From Metaphire vulgaris (taxonomy: Eukaryota > Annelida > Clitellata > Crassiclitellata > Megascolecidae), in the NCBI GenBank assembly GCA_018105865.1, contig CM030834.1:12270719-12334718 (forward strand): a stretch of DNA of 64,000 nucleotides, in the 5' to 3' direction. Of the stretch, positions 30,856 to 43,305 are shown one piece after another. How positions within the stretch are numbered: the stretch's first letter is position 1; each line of letters starts with the position of its first letter. The notes below the pieces were generated by a model that saw only the letters and a program-made list of their open reading frames with translations, did not search any database and was not told the origin of the DNA. The translations under genes and the position numbers were made by a program.

Positions 30856-31734
30856 ATCTTGACTTCTTCTTTCGAACAATGGACACCAGTCGGAAGTGGT
30901 TAGTAAGAACTTTGAACAGGATCGCTTTGTTCCTGTTTAACCATTTGAAGAGATCCGGCGTTTGGAATCGAAGAGACGACGCCCTGACGAAAGGGCAACC
31001 CTCGACACATTTCGTAGGCCTATGTCCGGTTTAATTGCCATTTGTTAGTATTTTGTGGAACTGGAAGCTTAGAACGTTCCAAAGGAGGAATAGAAGCGAA
31101 GAGGCAGAAAAAACGTTTGAAGATTCGAAGAGTAATAATGGATACAGCTGACGAAGAAGATCTGACTGTGTTCTTTTGTGTATAACTTTATACCATGTGT
31201 GTATGTTAAAGGATGTCAGCGATGCATAGGCGAGGATTCGATTGAAAGAGCAGAAGTCTATGCAGTCGTAGCATATGTCGAAGAGTTTAACAGGAATAAC
31301 CTTCTAAAAGAACTCGTCGTAGAAGGCGTGGCTGTCAAAAAGGAACTCGGCAGAGAGAACTATCAACAAAGAAATGTTGCCTGTAGACATGATCGCATCG
31401 CCGTATTTAATTTAAATTTTAATTGGCACCAGGATGCAGGAATATAGACATTAATTAATTCGACGTCTGGCTGTTATTGTAAACAGCCTTACTCGTTGAC
31501 GTCAATCCTTTCCAGTGACATTTTCTTACAGTTGATGCTGAGCCAGGCTTTTTAATGTCTCGAGCGTATGTTGAGCTAGACCCGCTGACTAGCTACTAGG
31601 CCCAGTTGAGTTAATCTAATGAAAAAATAGGCGTATACGGAACGCCCATAACTCAGAAGATCCTGAAATATAGTCATGTTCTGGCGGCCTTGTCCGAAGA
31701 TAAAGGGGCATATTGCTACGGCGTTGCCTTAGCG
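30856..31734. other. Intergenic, one open frame of unknown nature
   Basis: The 89-codon plus-strand frame at 31178-31447 has fairly ordinary composition but no motif, start context or partner exon that I recognise. Treated as noncoding. Confidence 0.35.
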
Positions 31735-31860
31735 TAATAATTGGGTTGGGTTCGGTTTGACTGGGCTGAGTCAGAAATGTCCAGAGATTTATTATTATAC
31801 AAATGTCCATGTCTATGGTGGGTTGGGTTGAGTTGTGTAAGAAAATAAGTCATGGCTTAA
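31735..31860. repeat. CCCAAC-rich repeat, inverted copy 2
   Basis: The complement of this stretch contains cttattttcttac and acatggacatttctgac-like phrases flanked by cccaaccca words, matching 7725-7920 in opposite orientation. Confidence 0.6.
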
Positions 31861-31989
31861 AAGTAATTGTGCTCTAATCTAATCTAACCTTAAACTTCTA
31901 TCACGCCACTCCATAATGCACAGGAGAATCAGCCAATGGCACACCAAATCAAAATCATTTAAGATCCAGGTCAAATCCAGAGTATTCGG

Positions 31990-32013
31990 CCGGACACGTT
32001 GTTGTTGTTGTTG

Positions 32014-32056
<43 letters not shown>

Positions 32057-32075
32057 CGACGACGACGACGACGCA
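31990..32075. repeat. (GTT)n-(GAT)n-(GAC)n trinucleotide tract
   Basis: Three consecutive trinucleotide runs: gttgttgtt, gatgatgat and gacgacgac. Confidence 0.9.
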
Positions 32076-32410
32076 GGAATCTCCGCATACTGTCTTTCCG
32101 CCAATAAAAGAACCAAACTGTCTGGAAAGAACTGAGTTTTCCGAGTGTATATATGGGCGACTATGTATTTTTAACATGTGGACATATGACTTTGTAAAGG
32201 GTGAAACTAGGAAGAGGGGTTTCTTGCACACAAAGCTCAAAAAGTGATAAGTGAGCAAGAAACGATGAAGCTTCAGCAGAAAAGTGTGAGTTGCGATTGG
32301 GCGTTGCGAGTTATAGCCTATAACTAGGAATCCCTGAACACTATTAGTGCATGAGAAACTAAACATCATCTTGACATTAGTTTCACTCGTCTCATCATGT
32401 TTAGTGTGTC

Positions 32411-32411
<1 letters not shown>

Positions 32412-32503
<92 letters not shown>

Positions 32504-32552
32504 GACAATAACAATAATAATAACAACGACAATAACAACAATAATAATAATA
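32412..32552. repeat. (TAA)n microsatellite
   Basis: About 140 bp of ataataata with scattered aac units. Long Ile/Thr frames across it are artefacts. Confidence 0.95.
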
Positions 32553-33026
32553 ATGGCTGAGTCATTTTATTGTGCGTGGCCCCGCCTGTTGGGCAGCAGA
32601 CCGGGGTACAATGCTAATTACGATATTGATGCAAAACCAGACAAATAACAATGTGAAATCATATGACAAAAGCAAACATTCAGCGAGCCTGTCGCCGATG
32701 AAGCCCAGGCTAAAAATGATAATAATTATGCTTGCACTAAAAGCAACAATAGCCAATTAGACGTAATGCAGAATTAGGCTGCGCTGACAGGCCTAATTAT
32801 TATAATTATTGTAGTTGAATGCTTTCTCCGAAACTGTTCAGACAATGTAAAAACACCCTTTCAGCGCTGAAACTAAAAATGACCTACAAAATTGACATGG
32901 AATTTCCAGAGATCACACACAAGACACATAGGAAGATTATTATAATATTAATAGATAAAGATGACTTGAACTAATTGCGATAAACGAAACTACCCTGAAG
33001 TCAAAGCAATACAAGAAATCTGTCTT

Positions 33027-33104
33027 TTAACCCCTTAACCGTGTATTTAACTAACTCAATGTAAAATGGACGGATATATCCGGGATCCCCAGTTAAGAGG
33101 TTAA
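33027..33104. mobile_element. TTAA mini-element, copy 1
   Basis: TTAA at both ends, CCCCTTAACCG at the left and CAGTTAAGAGG at the right, with core caatgtaaaatggacggata. TTAA target use plus C-run ends suggests a piggyBac-derived MITE. Other copies are at 37835-37914 and 50201-50282, with a relative at 50376-50444. Confidence 0.8.
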
Positions 33105-33289
33105 AAATCCGACTAAACGCGAGATTGCGCGTAAAACAATCAATTCATTCTTGGTGCAAACTTGTAAAAACCCGTACAAACCTCTACTCGTAAAGCACAA
33201 CCGCTTGCTCCGATGGCATTGCACATTATATACGCCCTTGATTGTGGCCTCTGCTATGTTACGGCGCTATATAAATTGTCATGAACAAT

Positions 33290-33937
33290 AACAATAAAGG
33301 AATTTTAGCAGGGAAAACGGGTCAAGAAGGTCAAATGATCAAATCCCAAATCCCACAGCAGCTGCCACTTTGCATCTGAGTATTCCGAACACATTCGTAC
33401 CACGCACAGGTCAAAGAGACTTAAGATGTCCCTGCTTCAGCCATGAACAACTAGGTATATATTTAGTAGTCCTTCAGCTATCTACTATCCCTGCAATCGC
33501 TGCCTATCCGTTACCAACTCATAAATCTTCAGCATCTGCGACGCCCGTACGCCGTACGCCCCAATTATAACCTTAGATAGAGTTTCAAAGTAAAACTGAG
33601 TAGAGGAAGATGCAGAGAAAAGAAATTATCCACTGGGACAGGTGATTACCACCGTAACTTAAATTCGATATATCACGTAGATACATAGACAAGCAAACAC
33701 AATAGCTGTAGTAATTACTGCACTTCTAGCTGATACCTGTGAAACACGTTTCGAAGAGACCGTAGTGACAATATTAAAATAGTATTGCAATGACGTACAT
33801 GGCAGTGCAAAATTAAGCAAAACCAAAAATTAAAGGCATAATTTTTAATTTGTTCGACCCGGAATTATTTCAACCCGGGCAGAAAGCAAAGTAACCCGGG
33901 CATTGCCCGTAATTGCCCGGGCGTGGTTACGCCACTG
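33290..33937. mobile_element. CAGTGGCGTAACC element, copy 2 (left-truncated)
   Basis: The right end gcgtggttacgccactg and preceding aacccgggcattgcccgtaa are nearly identical to 11160-11237, as are cgatatatcacgtagataca and gtagaggaagatgca. The left terminus is not recognisable, so no target duplication can be read. Confidence 0.8.
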
Positions 33938-34087
33938 CGTTGCACTGAATAGCGAAGTGCTAGTCACAACCAAAACTCCAAAATTTAATATTTGAATGCA
34001 AAACACAAAGAACAATTTAGAATACGAACGCGCTGTGCAAAAACTGCCGTTAACTTATGCTTAATTTTGTGTAATTCGGTTAACACA

Positions 34088-34495
34088 GGGGCCGTCCATA
34101 AATAACGTCACGCGATTTTGTCAGTTTTTTTATTCCCCTCCCCGGCTTCGTCTCTTCACGCGTCGTCGCAAAAAGTCAGACCCCCTCAAATACGGTGTCA
34201 CAGCGCGTCTAAACCCCGTCATTTTTTCATTTTTTCAATCTCAAAATTAATGTTTAAAATAACTTAATTCTTGAATGACGCAGGTATTGCAATGAATTTA
34301 TTTGAAAATATTCATTATAATTATTATAGCTGAAACTATATTCAGAAACTTGTTCAAATTCTTTTTAAAAATTAAATACAATAATTATAAGTGTAAAATA
34401 CGTTCAACTTTGCGGTAATAAACAATATTTAGTATTATGTGACGGTAAATGTTTGAACCTCTTCTAAGTGCGTGACTTCATTTATGGACAGCCCC
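34088..34495. mobile_element. Harbinger-like element (GGGGCYGTCCAT)
   Basis: Left end GGGGCCGTCCATAAATAACG, right end (inverted) GGGGCTGTCCATAAATGAAG. Same family as 41195-41605. Flanking trinucleotides aca and ata do not match cleanly. Interior noncoding. Confidence 0.7.
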
Positions 34496-34619
34496 ATAAG
34501 ACAAATGAGCCAATATGAAGTGCAGTGTACATGTACCGTAAGTCCTGCTATTAAGTTCGATTGTTGTGACCTTCAACACCAAGTTTACAAACCAATATTG
34601 CAAATTTTACAATATTATG

Positions 34620-34870
34620 CAGGAAAGAGAGACAGGCAGACAGACAAACGAACAAACAGACAGATAAACAAACAGACAGACAAGCAGACATATAAACAAA
34701 TAGACAGACAAACAGACAGATAAACAAACACAGAAAGACAGACATAGATAGATGGATGAAGGGATGGAAGGAGGGAGAGAGCAAGGGAGGGAGAGAGGGA
34801 GTAGCGAGATTGAGGCAGAGAGAGGGAGAGGAAGAGCGAAAGACAGACGACAGACAGATAGACAGATAAA
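34620..34870. repeat. (CAGA)n/(CAAA)n compound microsatellite
   Basis: Degenerate gacagacaaacagaca units, a gggagagag segment near 34770-34830, then more gacagaca. Cys/Leu or Asp/Lys-rich frames here are artefacts. Confidence 0.9.
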
Positions 34871-35213
34871 CAGAAACCTTAAATAGAATGATAATACGAT
34901 ATTTAAAACATCACAGAGAAACTATCAATAGCAATACCAACCTGTCAATGACACTTTGTCGTTATTCAAGTAATCCAAGCTATATATTATGAAACCGTCA
35001 TAAAATATATATCAGTTCCGGAAAAGACTTAAATTTTTCGCAGTATACAGAGCAAATGCAGCTGCGCAGCTGCCAATGGCTCCGCGTGACCAAGACTAAA
35101 CGGCTTTGGTACACAACAAGGCCTAGAAACACTGCCCATATGGTGTTGAGTATAAGGCGACAGAGCGCTTACAGATTTTTTTATGTAGGCTGCTGAACCT
35201 GCTCTGCGCAGCG

Positions 35214-35276
35214 TTTCTCATACAGACTCTCATACAGACTCTCATACAGACTCTCATACAGACTCTCATTTCTCAT
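35214..35276. repeat. 12-bp minisatellite (tctcatacagac)
   Basis: Four consecutive near-perfect copies of tctcatacagac plus partial copies. Confidence 0.9.
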
Positions 35277-35415
35277 ACAGTATACCAATACCATGACAGC
35301 ATATCAACGCGGAATTTGATAACACTGTGACTAGATCTTTAGGCACTGAGTTACTCTCAAACCCCGTTGTAACTTTATCTAAATGCATTAAGGTGGCATT
35401 CCTGCCCTGCTGAAG

Positions 35416-35416
<1 letters not shown>

Positions 35417-35451
<35 letters not shown>
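35417..35451. repeat. (GT)n microsatellite
   Basis: About 34 bp of uninterrupted GT. Confidence 0.95.
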
Positions 35452-35452
<1 letters not shown>

Positions 35453-35478
35453 TACTCGCAAGCGCTAACGCTATATAT

Positions 35479-36109
35479 AAGGGGCGGATTAAGGTCGCTC
35501 GAGGCCCTAAACAGAACAGCCGTTGAGGCCCTTTTGCTATATGAAGCAATTTTCCAGAATTCACCTCATTTACCCTCAAGACTCAAGTAAACCGATAATG
35601 CAATAAATGACAATGATCAAGAAACTACTTATACTGAACAAAAACTATATATCGAAGTAAATCACGTGAAAGGCATTCATATATAATGTTTTATCACATG
35701 TTTAAAAGAACTGCTTTCTTGATTTAGGCCTATACGAAGGGCGAAATCATTGATGATGTCCTCGAAGTCTAGCTCGCGAAGTTTTTCACGCTCGATGCAG
35801 AGAAGGCTGAGGACAATCTGTCCTCTGTCATAGTCAGGGATATTTCTAGGATTGTGAATTTGGGGGGGGGGTGTCGACCTCAAATTGGGGTTTTGGGGGT
35901 GTTAGGGTAGTGTAAAAATATCCCTGGTCATAGTGGTTCTCATGATGTGGTATTTCGTATTTACTACTGCTTGACTTAGATGTCTGTTTAACCTTTACAA
36001 AGATTTTTAGGAGCCTGTACAAAGTTTAGGACCCTGGAGACTGTAGGCCCCTGACCGGCGGAGGCCCTAAGCAACTGCTTACGTTGCTTATATGGTAAAT
36101 CCGCCCCTG
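35479..36109. mobile_element. GGGGCGGATT TIR element hosting a tiny MITE
   Basis: Left end AAGGGGCGGATTAAGG, right end (inverted) CAGGGGCGGATTTACC. Both ends are followed inward by gaggccctaa-type sequence. The target duplication is not clear (ctatatat versus attgatat). The 92-bp MITE at 35835-35926 is nested inside. Confidence 0.6.
35835..35926. mobile_element. 92-bp hAT-type MITE
   Basis: The ends CAGGGATATTTCTAGG and (inverted) CAGGGATATTTTTACAC have perfect gtcatagt at 35827-35834 and 35927-35934. It is the smallest complete element in the window and has a G-rich middle. Confidence 0.92.
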
Positions 36110-36113
36110 ATTG

Positions 36114-36114
<1 letters not shown>

Positions 36115-36160
<46 letters not shown>
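36115..36160. repeat. (TA)n-(CA)n microsatellite
   Basis: TA repeats lead directly into CA repeats. Confidence 0.95.
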
Positions 36161-36161
<1 letters not shown>

Positions 36162-36544
36162 TTATATAGGATAGGACCTACTGTGAGACGAGGGGCCTGA
36201 GACGTGACTTCGTGATTATTTTGGGAGGGCTCGAAAAGACAACTGAAGTCTCGGCTTCACTCGATTTCATTTAAAATTGGGAACTCCGAAGTCTCTGAAT
36301 TGGGGTTTTAATAAAGAGGTTGCCTACCAAAATTGTAATTGCGAACACCTACAGTTTCAGGGGCCTGTTTCAACTGAGATATTTTAGTAAGATTGTTAAC
36401 TACGAGTTTAATCGGACTGGTGTGTTGGAAATCAGTCTTTGTATATATAATATGTTTTGGGTTTTTCCATCGACTATGTCTTGAGGCGTTTCAGAAGTCG
36501 CTGTAGAAGTCATTGTGCCTTGCTATCCCTCTATCACTCTTTCC

Positions 36545-36714
36545 CAGGGCGCGATTTGTAGGGGAAGAGGGAATCTTCCCCTCACTGCCCAACTGCATCC
36601 CCCTACTGCTACATCCCCACCACTACATCCATCACTGCTACATTTCCCAACAACTACATCCCCCCAAGCTCGACATATCCCCCCACACTGCTCCTGGTCA
36701 CAAATCGGACCCTG
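36545..36714. mobile_element. CAGGGCGCG MITE, copy 2
   Basis: The ends CAGGGCGCGATTTGTAGG and (inverted) CAGGGTCCGATTTGTGACC have perfect ctctttcc at 36537-36544 and 36715-36722. The interior has the same cctactgctacatcccc repeats as copy 1 (5125-5304). Confidence 0.92.
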
Positions 36715-36949
36715 CTCTTTCCGTCTCTATGTCTTGTAGTCTGGAGATCGTATTTAAACTTATAATTGGCCACCTCGTTGATAATCGAAAATAGTTTCTT
36801 TGGAAATTGCCGACATTGCGAAGTAGGACTTTCAGCAGCGAAGTTAGTGAACCGAGGGCTACGGAACCTCCCTATAATCAGCGTTCAACTTTGGCTTTCA
36901 CTTGTTTTCGTTTCTCTGTTTTCCGAATAATTTCTATTTTCTGCTATCA

Positions 36950-37232
36950 AAAGTCAAAGTCCTTCCCGAGCCTCACGGGCTCATAGGGCGGCGTTGATCT
37001 GAGGTTCTCCGTTGCTACAGCCCTCAACCAGGCGTGCAATGCCACGGATACGGGGCTAGTGTATCGCGTAGCGTACCTGTTTGACTTATCGCAGGGATTT
37101 TGCCACTGCTCCTCATTTTACCACCGCGAAAAGGCTGAGTCAACCTTTTAGGGCTCCTGCGGGACTCGAACGCGCGACCTCCTGCTCCATCACCCAACGT
37201 TGTTACCACTCTGCTAACTTCCCGTCCTTTTT
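36950..37232 (-). repeat. tRNA-derived SINE (same family as 2577-2790)
   Basis: On the minus strand, ttagcagagtgg (37218-37207) fits an A box and cgttcgagtcc (around 37172-37162) fits a B box, followed by aggagccctaaaaggttgac as in the plus-strand copy. The tRNA-like head is more complete here. Confidence 0.7.
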
Positions 37233-37834
37233 CTACTATAATTAACAATATTACATCATGAATAGTTGTGAATATAGTTGCGCATTGATCGACCGATAAT
37301 CGGCCGACGCCGATAATTTTGACGTCGTAACTAGAAAGATGCTCGCTTCGCTCGCGCTCGTTTCGCTCGCAGTGCAGGATAAATACTAATCCAATACCTA
37401 TACCTAATACCCAATCATTGAATTCATGCTGAACAACATTTCAATGAAGTACACCGCCACCTAGCCAAGCTGTGCGCCACGTAATAATTAGGCCTATGTA
37501 CGTTAAAATCACGCAACTGTGACCATTTGTGACGCTGTACACGTATTTTTGTGTACGTTAAAATTGCACAACTTCCTCGAGCTACGCTCATCAACGCATC
37601 GCGACGTTGTACACATTATGACGTTGCAATGAACAATTGAACGTACACTTCGTCAAACGCTTCTTCGACTAAACCGTTTGGTTACCAATAGCAACGTCGT
37701 CTTCGAACATCGCCCACCAACGCATCGCGACGTAAGGACTAAACGGTCTAAACCGTCTACCAATAGTCAACCAATCAGAACGCTTGAAGGTAACAGACAG
37801 AGAGACATACAGATAAGGATCTTAATATTGTAGA
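37233..37834. other. Intergenic, nothing recognised
   Basis: Contains caacgcatcgcgacgt twice (37591-37610 and 37709-37728 region) and cttcgctcgcgctcgtttcg near 37345, which look like eroded repeats. No gene. Confidence 0.4.
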
Positions 37835-37914
37835 TTAACCCCTTAACTGGGGATCCCAGATATATCCGTCCATTTTACATTGAGTTACAGTTAAATACAC
37901 GGTTAAGGGGTTAA
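37835..37914. mobile_element. TTAA mini-element, copy 2 (opposite orientation)
   Basis: TTAA-CCCCTTAACTGGGGATCCC at the left and CACGGTTAAGGGG-TTAA at the right. The core ccattttacattgagttaca matches the complement of copy 1. Confidence 0.85.
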
Positions 37915-38140
37915 CAAATAGCTCGCTTCGCCCGGACGGAACCAGTCACACAACACCACAACGGCTGCAGGCTGCAGGCAAGGATCGAGTTCCATCCAAA
38001 GGTCGCCTTCTGGCATCTGATGAATGTGGTTCTGCTGACTATGAACGGGTCTCAGCCGTGGTTAAAAGCCAAAACTTCGCAACACGATCCGATTGGAAAA
38101 TCCATTGCACGAGGTAACTCTCCCAGGCGAAGCGCTCACG

Positions 38141-38202
<62 letters not shown>

Positions 38203-39748
38203 CGCAACTGTCGGTCTGCTGATCGATCTGCAATGAGTGTTGGCTAGAGCGGGTTTTAATAACAAATTTACGTCACAGATCATTTAATACAGTAATAGCA
38301 ACGTGCTAGTTTCTAGAGTCCGAAAGACGAATTTCAATTAGCCTATATGGTTCATTGACTGATATACTCGTGTTGCGAACGTCGTCTATATTTTCATACC
38401 TAAGAAATAGTTGTAAAATTAATTGTAAAATTAGTTACAAAAAGTTTAACTATATTTTTTAAATTTAGTTAACTATTTTAGAAAGTTAGTTTGCAACTAA
38501 AAGTTTAACTACTTATTTCTAGTTTAAATTTAGTTATAGTTTAACTAATGTTTTTAGTTAGTTGCCCATCACTGTTCATTTGCCGGTCCTGTTCATTTGC
38601 CGGTCATTCATCAAGAAGGTCCCTGCTGCCCAGCATCCACTTCGATCCACTTAAATTTAGCCCGAGGCCTTGATAACACAGCGGTGCGCCCTCATGAGGC
38701 ACTGTGTCAATTTCACTGCTGCGCAGCTGCCTGGCGACCCAGCAGCAAGGTATCTTCTTCTTAAGTCATCAAAAACTGAGTCCCTTGACTCCATTCTATT
38801 GTGCGAACGACCGCTTATACAAAATAACAAAATTATTATCTGTGCAATAGTTTAGTCATGGACTGCTCATTTAGTAGTCCATGGTCTATGTTCTTGCACG
38901 AAGGACCTCGAGCGATAATAAGATGAGGAGAAGAAATGTATCCATATTTCCTATGCCAAACGCGTAGGGCAAATTCAAACAATTCCCTAATCTTTCAACG
39001 GATCTGTCCTAAAAATCTTCTAGGGCTGACAAATTCCTTAATCCCAATTTTCGGCGAAAGTATGACAGTGAATCCGTCAAAGTTCGGATCAACAAATCCC
39101 TAGTCTTAAGGCCAATTTTAAACAAAGTCTCGGTCTGCCACAAATTATGGAAATTCCTTCTAATTAAAACAGCCTCTCAACAGAACTAGAACTTAGAAAT
39201 TCCTCACCAAAGTAATTCCTTGACTATTAAAAACTGTATTATAAGATTATTAACCTATATTCAGGACGTAAATTAGAAATAATATTAATTTCCAATAACC
39301 TTTGATTTGTATTCGATACTTAAGGTATGTATTGTGCATTATTGTGTATTATGTTTTCACCTTGCGTTTTACCAAGGTTGGTTTAATGAAACGATCTTGC
39401 ATTGTATTGTATTGTATGAACATTAAGCATACAACAACGAATTAATTACGATATCTGTCTTTTAGTGAGCTAAACGATCCCACGATAATGAAGACGGAGA
39501 AATGCGCTCGGGTTCTCACTTTCAACATAAGTTGGACATAATCGAAATTTTCTGCAATATTTTCTGTAATTCGATCCGCTATTACAATAGACTCGCTTGG
39601 GTCTATATGTGCTGCTGCTGCAGCAGCAGGAACAGATGCTGTCTAGCATCAGTCTGGCAGCTTCATTTGAACTCGGGAGGGGTGGGGGCCTGGGGACTGG
39701 CTGAGCCACATTGCTGTTACACGACACTTAGTCACCGCCTACACACAT
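37915..39748. repeat. Intergenic with (TA)n and a decayed hAT-like end
   Basis: (TA)n lies at 38140-38200. 38400-38573 is full of tagttaact words and ends in gttgcccatcactg, like a single hAT terminus (CAGTGATGGGCAAC when inverted). The partner end was not found. 38,930-39,470 shows no gene or element. Confidence 0.55.
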
Positions 39749-40437
39749 GCAAGGGTGGGCAAACTACGGCCCGCGGGTCGCATGCGGCCCGCTACCGGAT
39801 TCCACGCGGTCCGAATGACCTTTTAGAAAGATGCATGTAACTGACAGAAAGTGAGATCATTTGAAATTATTTTGTGGAAACGTAAGTAAGTAGGTAAAAT
39901 CTCGTTAATTTCTATAGCGCTTTCAAAAGAAGCACCGAAGTAGCTCCTTATTCCTATGCGCCTAGTCTCAAAATGAAGTAGCTATAGCCAAAGCTGGGGT
40001 CATTCATGCAGGGTCATTTAATCAACTGGGCCAGTGGGTGGGACGTTACAGCTATGGAGGAACTGATTTTTTGAAGAGAAATGATTTGAGTTTAGAAAGA
40101 AAAACATGAGGAGATGTCGCAAGAAGGGGAGAAAATTGTGACTCAGAGTGGCGCACTTTATTTAAAAGTGTTAGGAAGGAGTGACAGCTCCCGGGGCACA
40201 ATTAGAAGGCTCGCGCCTTCAACTTCTCCTCAAGATGTCTTGACAAGCCAAGAAACGTTCGTTACAGTTATTACATCGTAATGATCGTATTATAGCATTG
40301 CAATGATGGATTTCGATTCAGAAAAATGACTTTAATAAAGTTTAAATGCTTCTTTCGTCCTCACTTGAAATTAGTTTGGCTTCTTCTACGTGCGGTCAGT
40401 AAAATGCAGTGTTAGGTTTCATGCGACCCTTTAAACA
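39749..40437. mobile_element. GGGTGGGCAAAC element, partial copy
   Basis: Starts CAAGGGTGGGCAAACTACGG with gcggcccgctaccggattcc, then gaaagtgagatcatttgaaa. Ends near ttcatgcgaccctttaaac. The same phrases occur near the two ends of the element at 54744-57925. The right terminal inverted repeat seems lost. Confidence 0.6.
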
Positions 40438-41194
40438 AAAGCCCCCCCCCCCAATTGCCCGACACCATCATTTTCTTATAGGCCTACACTGACAGCAGTC
40501 ACGTCACAGCACACAGCTGCCCTGTGACAGATAGGCCCCTATTCTTGTCCAACGGTTCCTAGGACAGCGCAAATTAATTACCAGATGACTTATTTTGCCC
40601 ATCCCTTTGGTTAAGGACGACCGCAAAGGCAGGGACTTGTTTAAATTAGGCATAGAGGTCTATTTAGAAGGACATGGCCAATTTTAAGTAGGCCTACGCA
40701 TTTGACTGGTGCTATCACTGAAACTCTCAAGCGTAATAGCATTAGGCCATGGACAACTATGATTAGGCCTTCCTGTTCTTATGATTCACAATTATTGTAC
40801 CCGGACTGCTTGCTGAACAAAGAATTAAAAGAGAAACCAGACTACTGGTTTGTTAATTATTTGTTGCTGATCGGACTGATTGATCTAAAAGGAATAGGCT
40901 ACTGGAGGCAAATGCCCCTCTAGACCTGAAAAGTCTAAGCAGTAGCCAGTGGCGTAGGGAGGGTTCTGGAATTGGGTAGGGGGGGGGGTTATATTGACAG
41001 TTTCGGCCGAAAATTCCGACGAGCAGAAAGCTAACCGAGCAGGAGGTCTTCGCACATTCACGTCATCTCTTCCGTTAGTCGGTTGAACATGTAGATCTAC
41101 AGGACTATTATAACATTATTTTGGGCTGTAATTACAATTTACAAACATATCATTGGAAAAAGTTTAAATCGTGTAAAACAAAGCAATCATATTA
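40438..41194. other. Intergenic, nothing firmly assigned
   Basis: A left-end-like cagtggcgtagggagg at about 40949 lacks a recognisable partner. The 73-codon frame at 40702-40923 has no known motif. Confidence 0.4.
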
Positions 41195-41605
41195 GGGGCT
41201 GTCCATTAATTATGTCAACAATTTTTGGGCAATTTTTGACCTCCTCCCCTTGTCAACAACTGTCAACTTTCACTTACCCCCTATAATTACGTCAAAAACT
41301 TTTGACCCCCCCCCCCAAGATCAATGACAGGTCCCAATAACAAGGTTATTATTTTTTGTGGTGATGACCATTTTCCCTATTTTGCTCATCGAGTGTCAAA
41401 ATGTGGTGGTGATGACCTTTTTTGCCATGCTTTTGTCCATTGTAATAAGTAGTATTCCATGAAATTTCCTATTTTTTGATTATTTGTAAAAAGTGAAATT
41501 GTTGACGCCAACTTCTCTTGACACCCGCTTACCGCTGTCAACAACTGTCAAACTTTTTCAAATCCACTCCCCCTAAACTATTGACGTAATTAATGGACAG
41601 CCCCT
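41195..41605. mobile_element. Harbinger-like MITE (GGGGCTGTCCATTAATTA)
   Basis: Inverted ends GGGGCTGTCCATTAATTA, with only the next base region differing, flanked by TTA at 41192-41194 and 41606-41608. A TTA/TWA duplication fits PIF/Harbinger. Interior noncoding, with ctgtcaactttc-type repeats. Confidence 0.85.
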
Positions 41606-41608
41606 TAG

Positions 41609-42120
41609 CACTAAGCTCTACACTTTATGTTAATACAAATAGCTTGTATACAATAAATTTAATATACTAAAACATGATAGCGTAACATACATAAACAGCA
41701 AACATCAATATTTATATTTATATATCGAAATAAATTACTGCCTCCATTTTTGACTTAACTATTTATTTCACAACAATTAAGGATAAAAAATATGACAGAT
41801 GACAGAATCGCTTTTTTCGCCGCCTGTGTCTTAGAGGTATAGACTTAATTATAACCTGCTTCAACTTCCAGCTGTCCTAGTCTTTACCATAGAATAGATA
41901 TAGCCTACGCTGTCTCGTGGACTCAGTCATCGCCAATTTCGTGACTTCCTGATGGAACTCTAATCTGAGTTTCCAGACCTACTTATCCTACTATACTTTA
42001 ATGAGATGGCTTAGCTGTGGGAAAGTCCTGACTCGATTTGTTGATCTTCGAAGTAAGATTGAAATAACAGGAACCGTCCACTGGTGTTGCTCACATAAAG
42101 TGAATGACTTTGAAACTTAG
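41609..42120. other. Intergenic, nothing recognised
   Basis: AT-rich sequence without a supported gene or repeat boundary. Confidence 0.35.
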
Positions 42121-42124
42121 CATT

Positions 42125-43305
42125 TTTAGCAGATCTATTCATGCATCTCGATGGTTTTAATATTCGATTTAATATTCTATTCGTGCATCTCGATGATTTT
42201 AATATTCGAATACAAGGTGGGATGGCACTCATCTGCAATTTGTACTTTAAGGTTAAAGCGTTCCGTCAGAAATTGGCATTTTTGAGAATCAGTTATCAAG
42301 AAGCTGCATCAGTCGCTTTGCAGGTTGTGACAAATAGACCTATAGTCAAGAAGCGGTCACTCCCTTTCTATGCTTATTTGCTCAAGGTATCATGACCAGC
42401 TTGAGAAAACGGTTCCAGGAACGTTTCTCTGATCTGGGTGCAAGTTCGTCGAAAATAAGACTCTGAAAACGCTTGACTCTGGCATTAATTGAATACTTAC
42501 CTTCTGCTGATTTGCAAGAGGAAATATTTGATTCGGTGATATAGGGCCTACTGAAGGACAAATTTCGGGAAGGAAATTTGGAAGAATTCAACGCCTTTCA
42601 TGTTATCAGTTTATTCATTTAAAAAGTGTTCTCGTGAATTCATTTCTGCTTCTGTGTGAAAAGACATTTTCAAAGATGATGTACGTCAAATCCTGAGGAA
42701 TGTTTAAAATCCTTACTTACTGTAGGGCCTATTATAGGGACTACACACTTTAGACCGCAGTTTTAGGCCTACGTAATGTTGTCAGAAATGCATCAGTTCC
42801 ATTTATCTCGCAGTATAGTTAAAGCCATTTCAATTGCAGCTGGTATTCTGCAGTCTGCATCAGAGACGTCATTTCACTGTTTTTCAGGGGGGGGGGCAAA
42901 ACACTTTTGACCTGGCAAGTTACAAGTTTGCGAAAAAGTTGACGACCTTTTTTTGCTCGTCAGCCGTTTATAACGGTTAGTTACTTTTTTCAGACTACTC
43001 CACATCATATACATCATATCAGGCGCTCCTTTAGGACATGTAAAAAACTAAATACTAAATAACACAAGAAAAAAAATTTTTCCCCTCAAAATCAGGGGGC
43101 ATTTGCCCCCATGCCCCCCAAATAACGTCTCTGGTCTGCACTATACTCTGCATCATTATTCAGCAATAATTGATCTGTTCTTATCAGCTTTTCATTTGCT
43201 GTATATAGCGCATTTTTCTACATTTTCATTTCTTGTGCATGTGTCTCGCGGATCCGTCAGACGTCAGCAATGTGGCCAGCGGCTGAAAAACTTTGGAGAC
43301 CACTG
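42125..43305 (+). mobile_element. Decayed hAT transposon fragment (Charlie-like C-terminal half)
   Basis: Broken plus-strand frames read NLYFKVKAFRQKLAF, RKRFQERFSDLG, YLPSADLQEEIFDSV, LLKDKFREGNLEEF and finally VCEKTFSKMMYVKS (about 42650-42700). These follow the order of the hAT C-terminal region (V-x-AF-x-x-KL, RF-x-DL, LQ-x-E-L, CE-x-TFS-x-M). The right terminus may be ctttggagaccactg at 43305. It contains the MITE at 42861-43133 and a short internal duplication of gtgcatctcgatggttttaa near 42140 and 42183. Confidence 0.65.
42861..43133. mobile_element. GCGTCATT-type MITE, copy 2
   Basis: The ends CAGAGACGTCATTTCACTG and (inverted) CAGAGACGTTATTTGGGG have gtctgcat (42853-42860) and gtctgcac (43134-43141), 7 of 8 identical. 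The interior shares aagttgacgacctttttttg with 13728-14039. Confidence 0.88.

Noticed and set aside
31178..31447. 89-codon plus-strand frame as a gene
   Set aside because: No motif, no partner exons, no codon-level evidence beyond being open. Kept only as unknown.
39470..39840. Pro/Cys-rich overlapping frames on both strands
   Set aside because: They arise from gctgctgctgcagcagcag and the start of a transposon terminus. No family resemblance.
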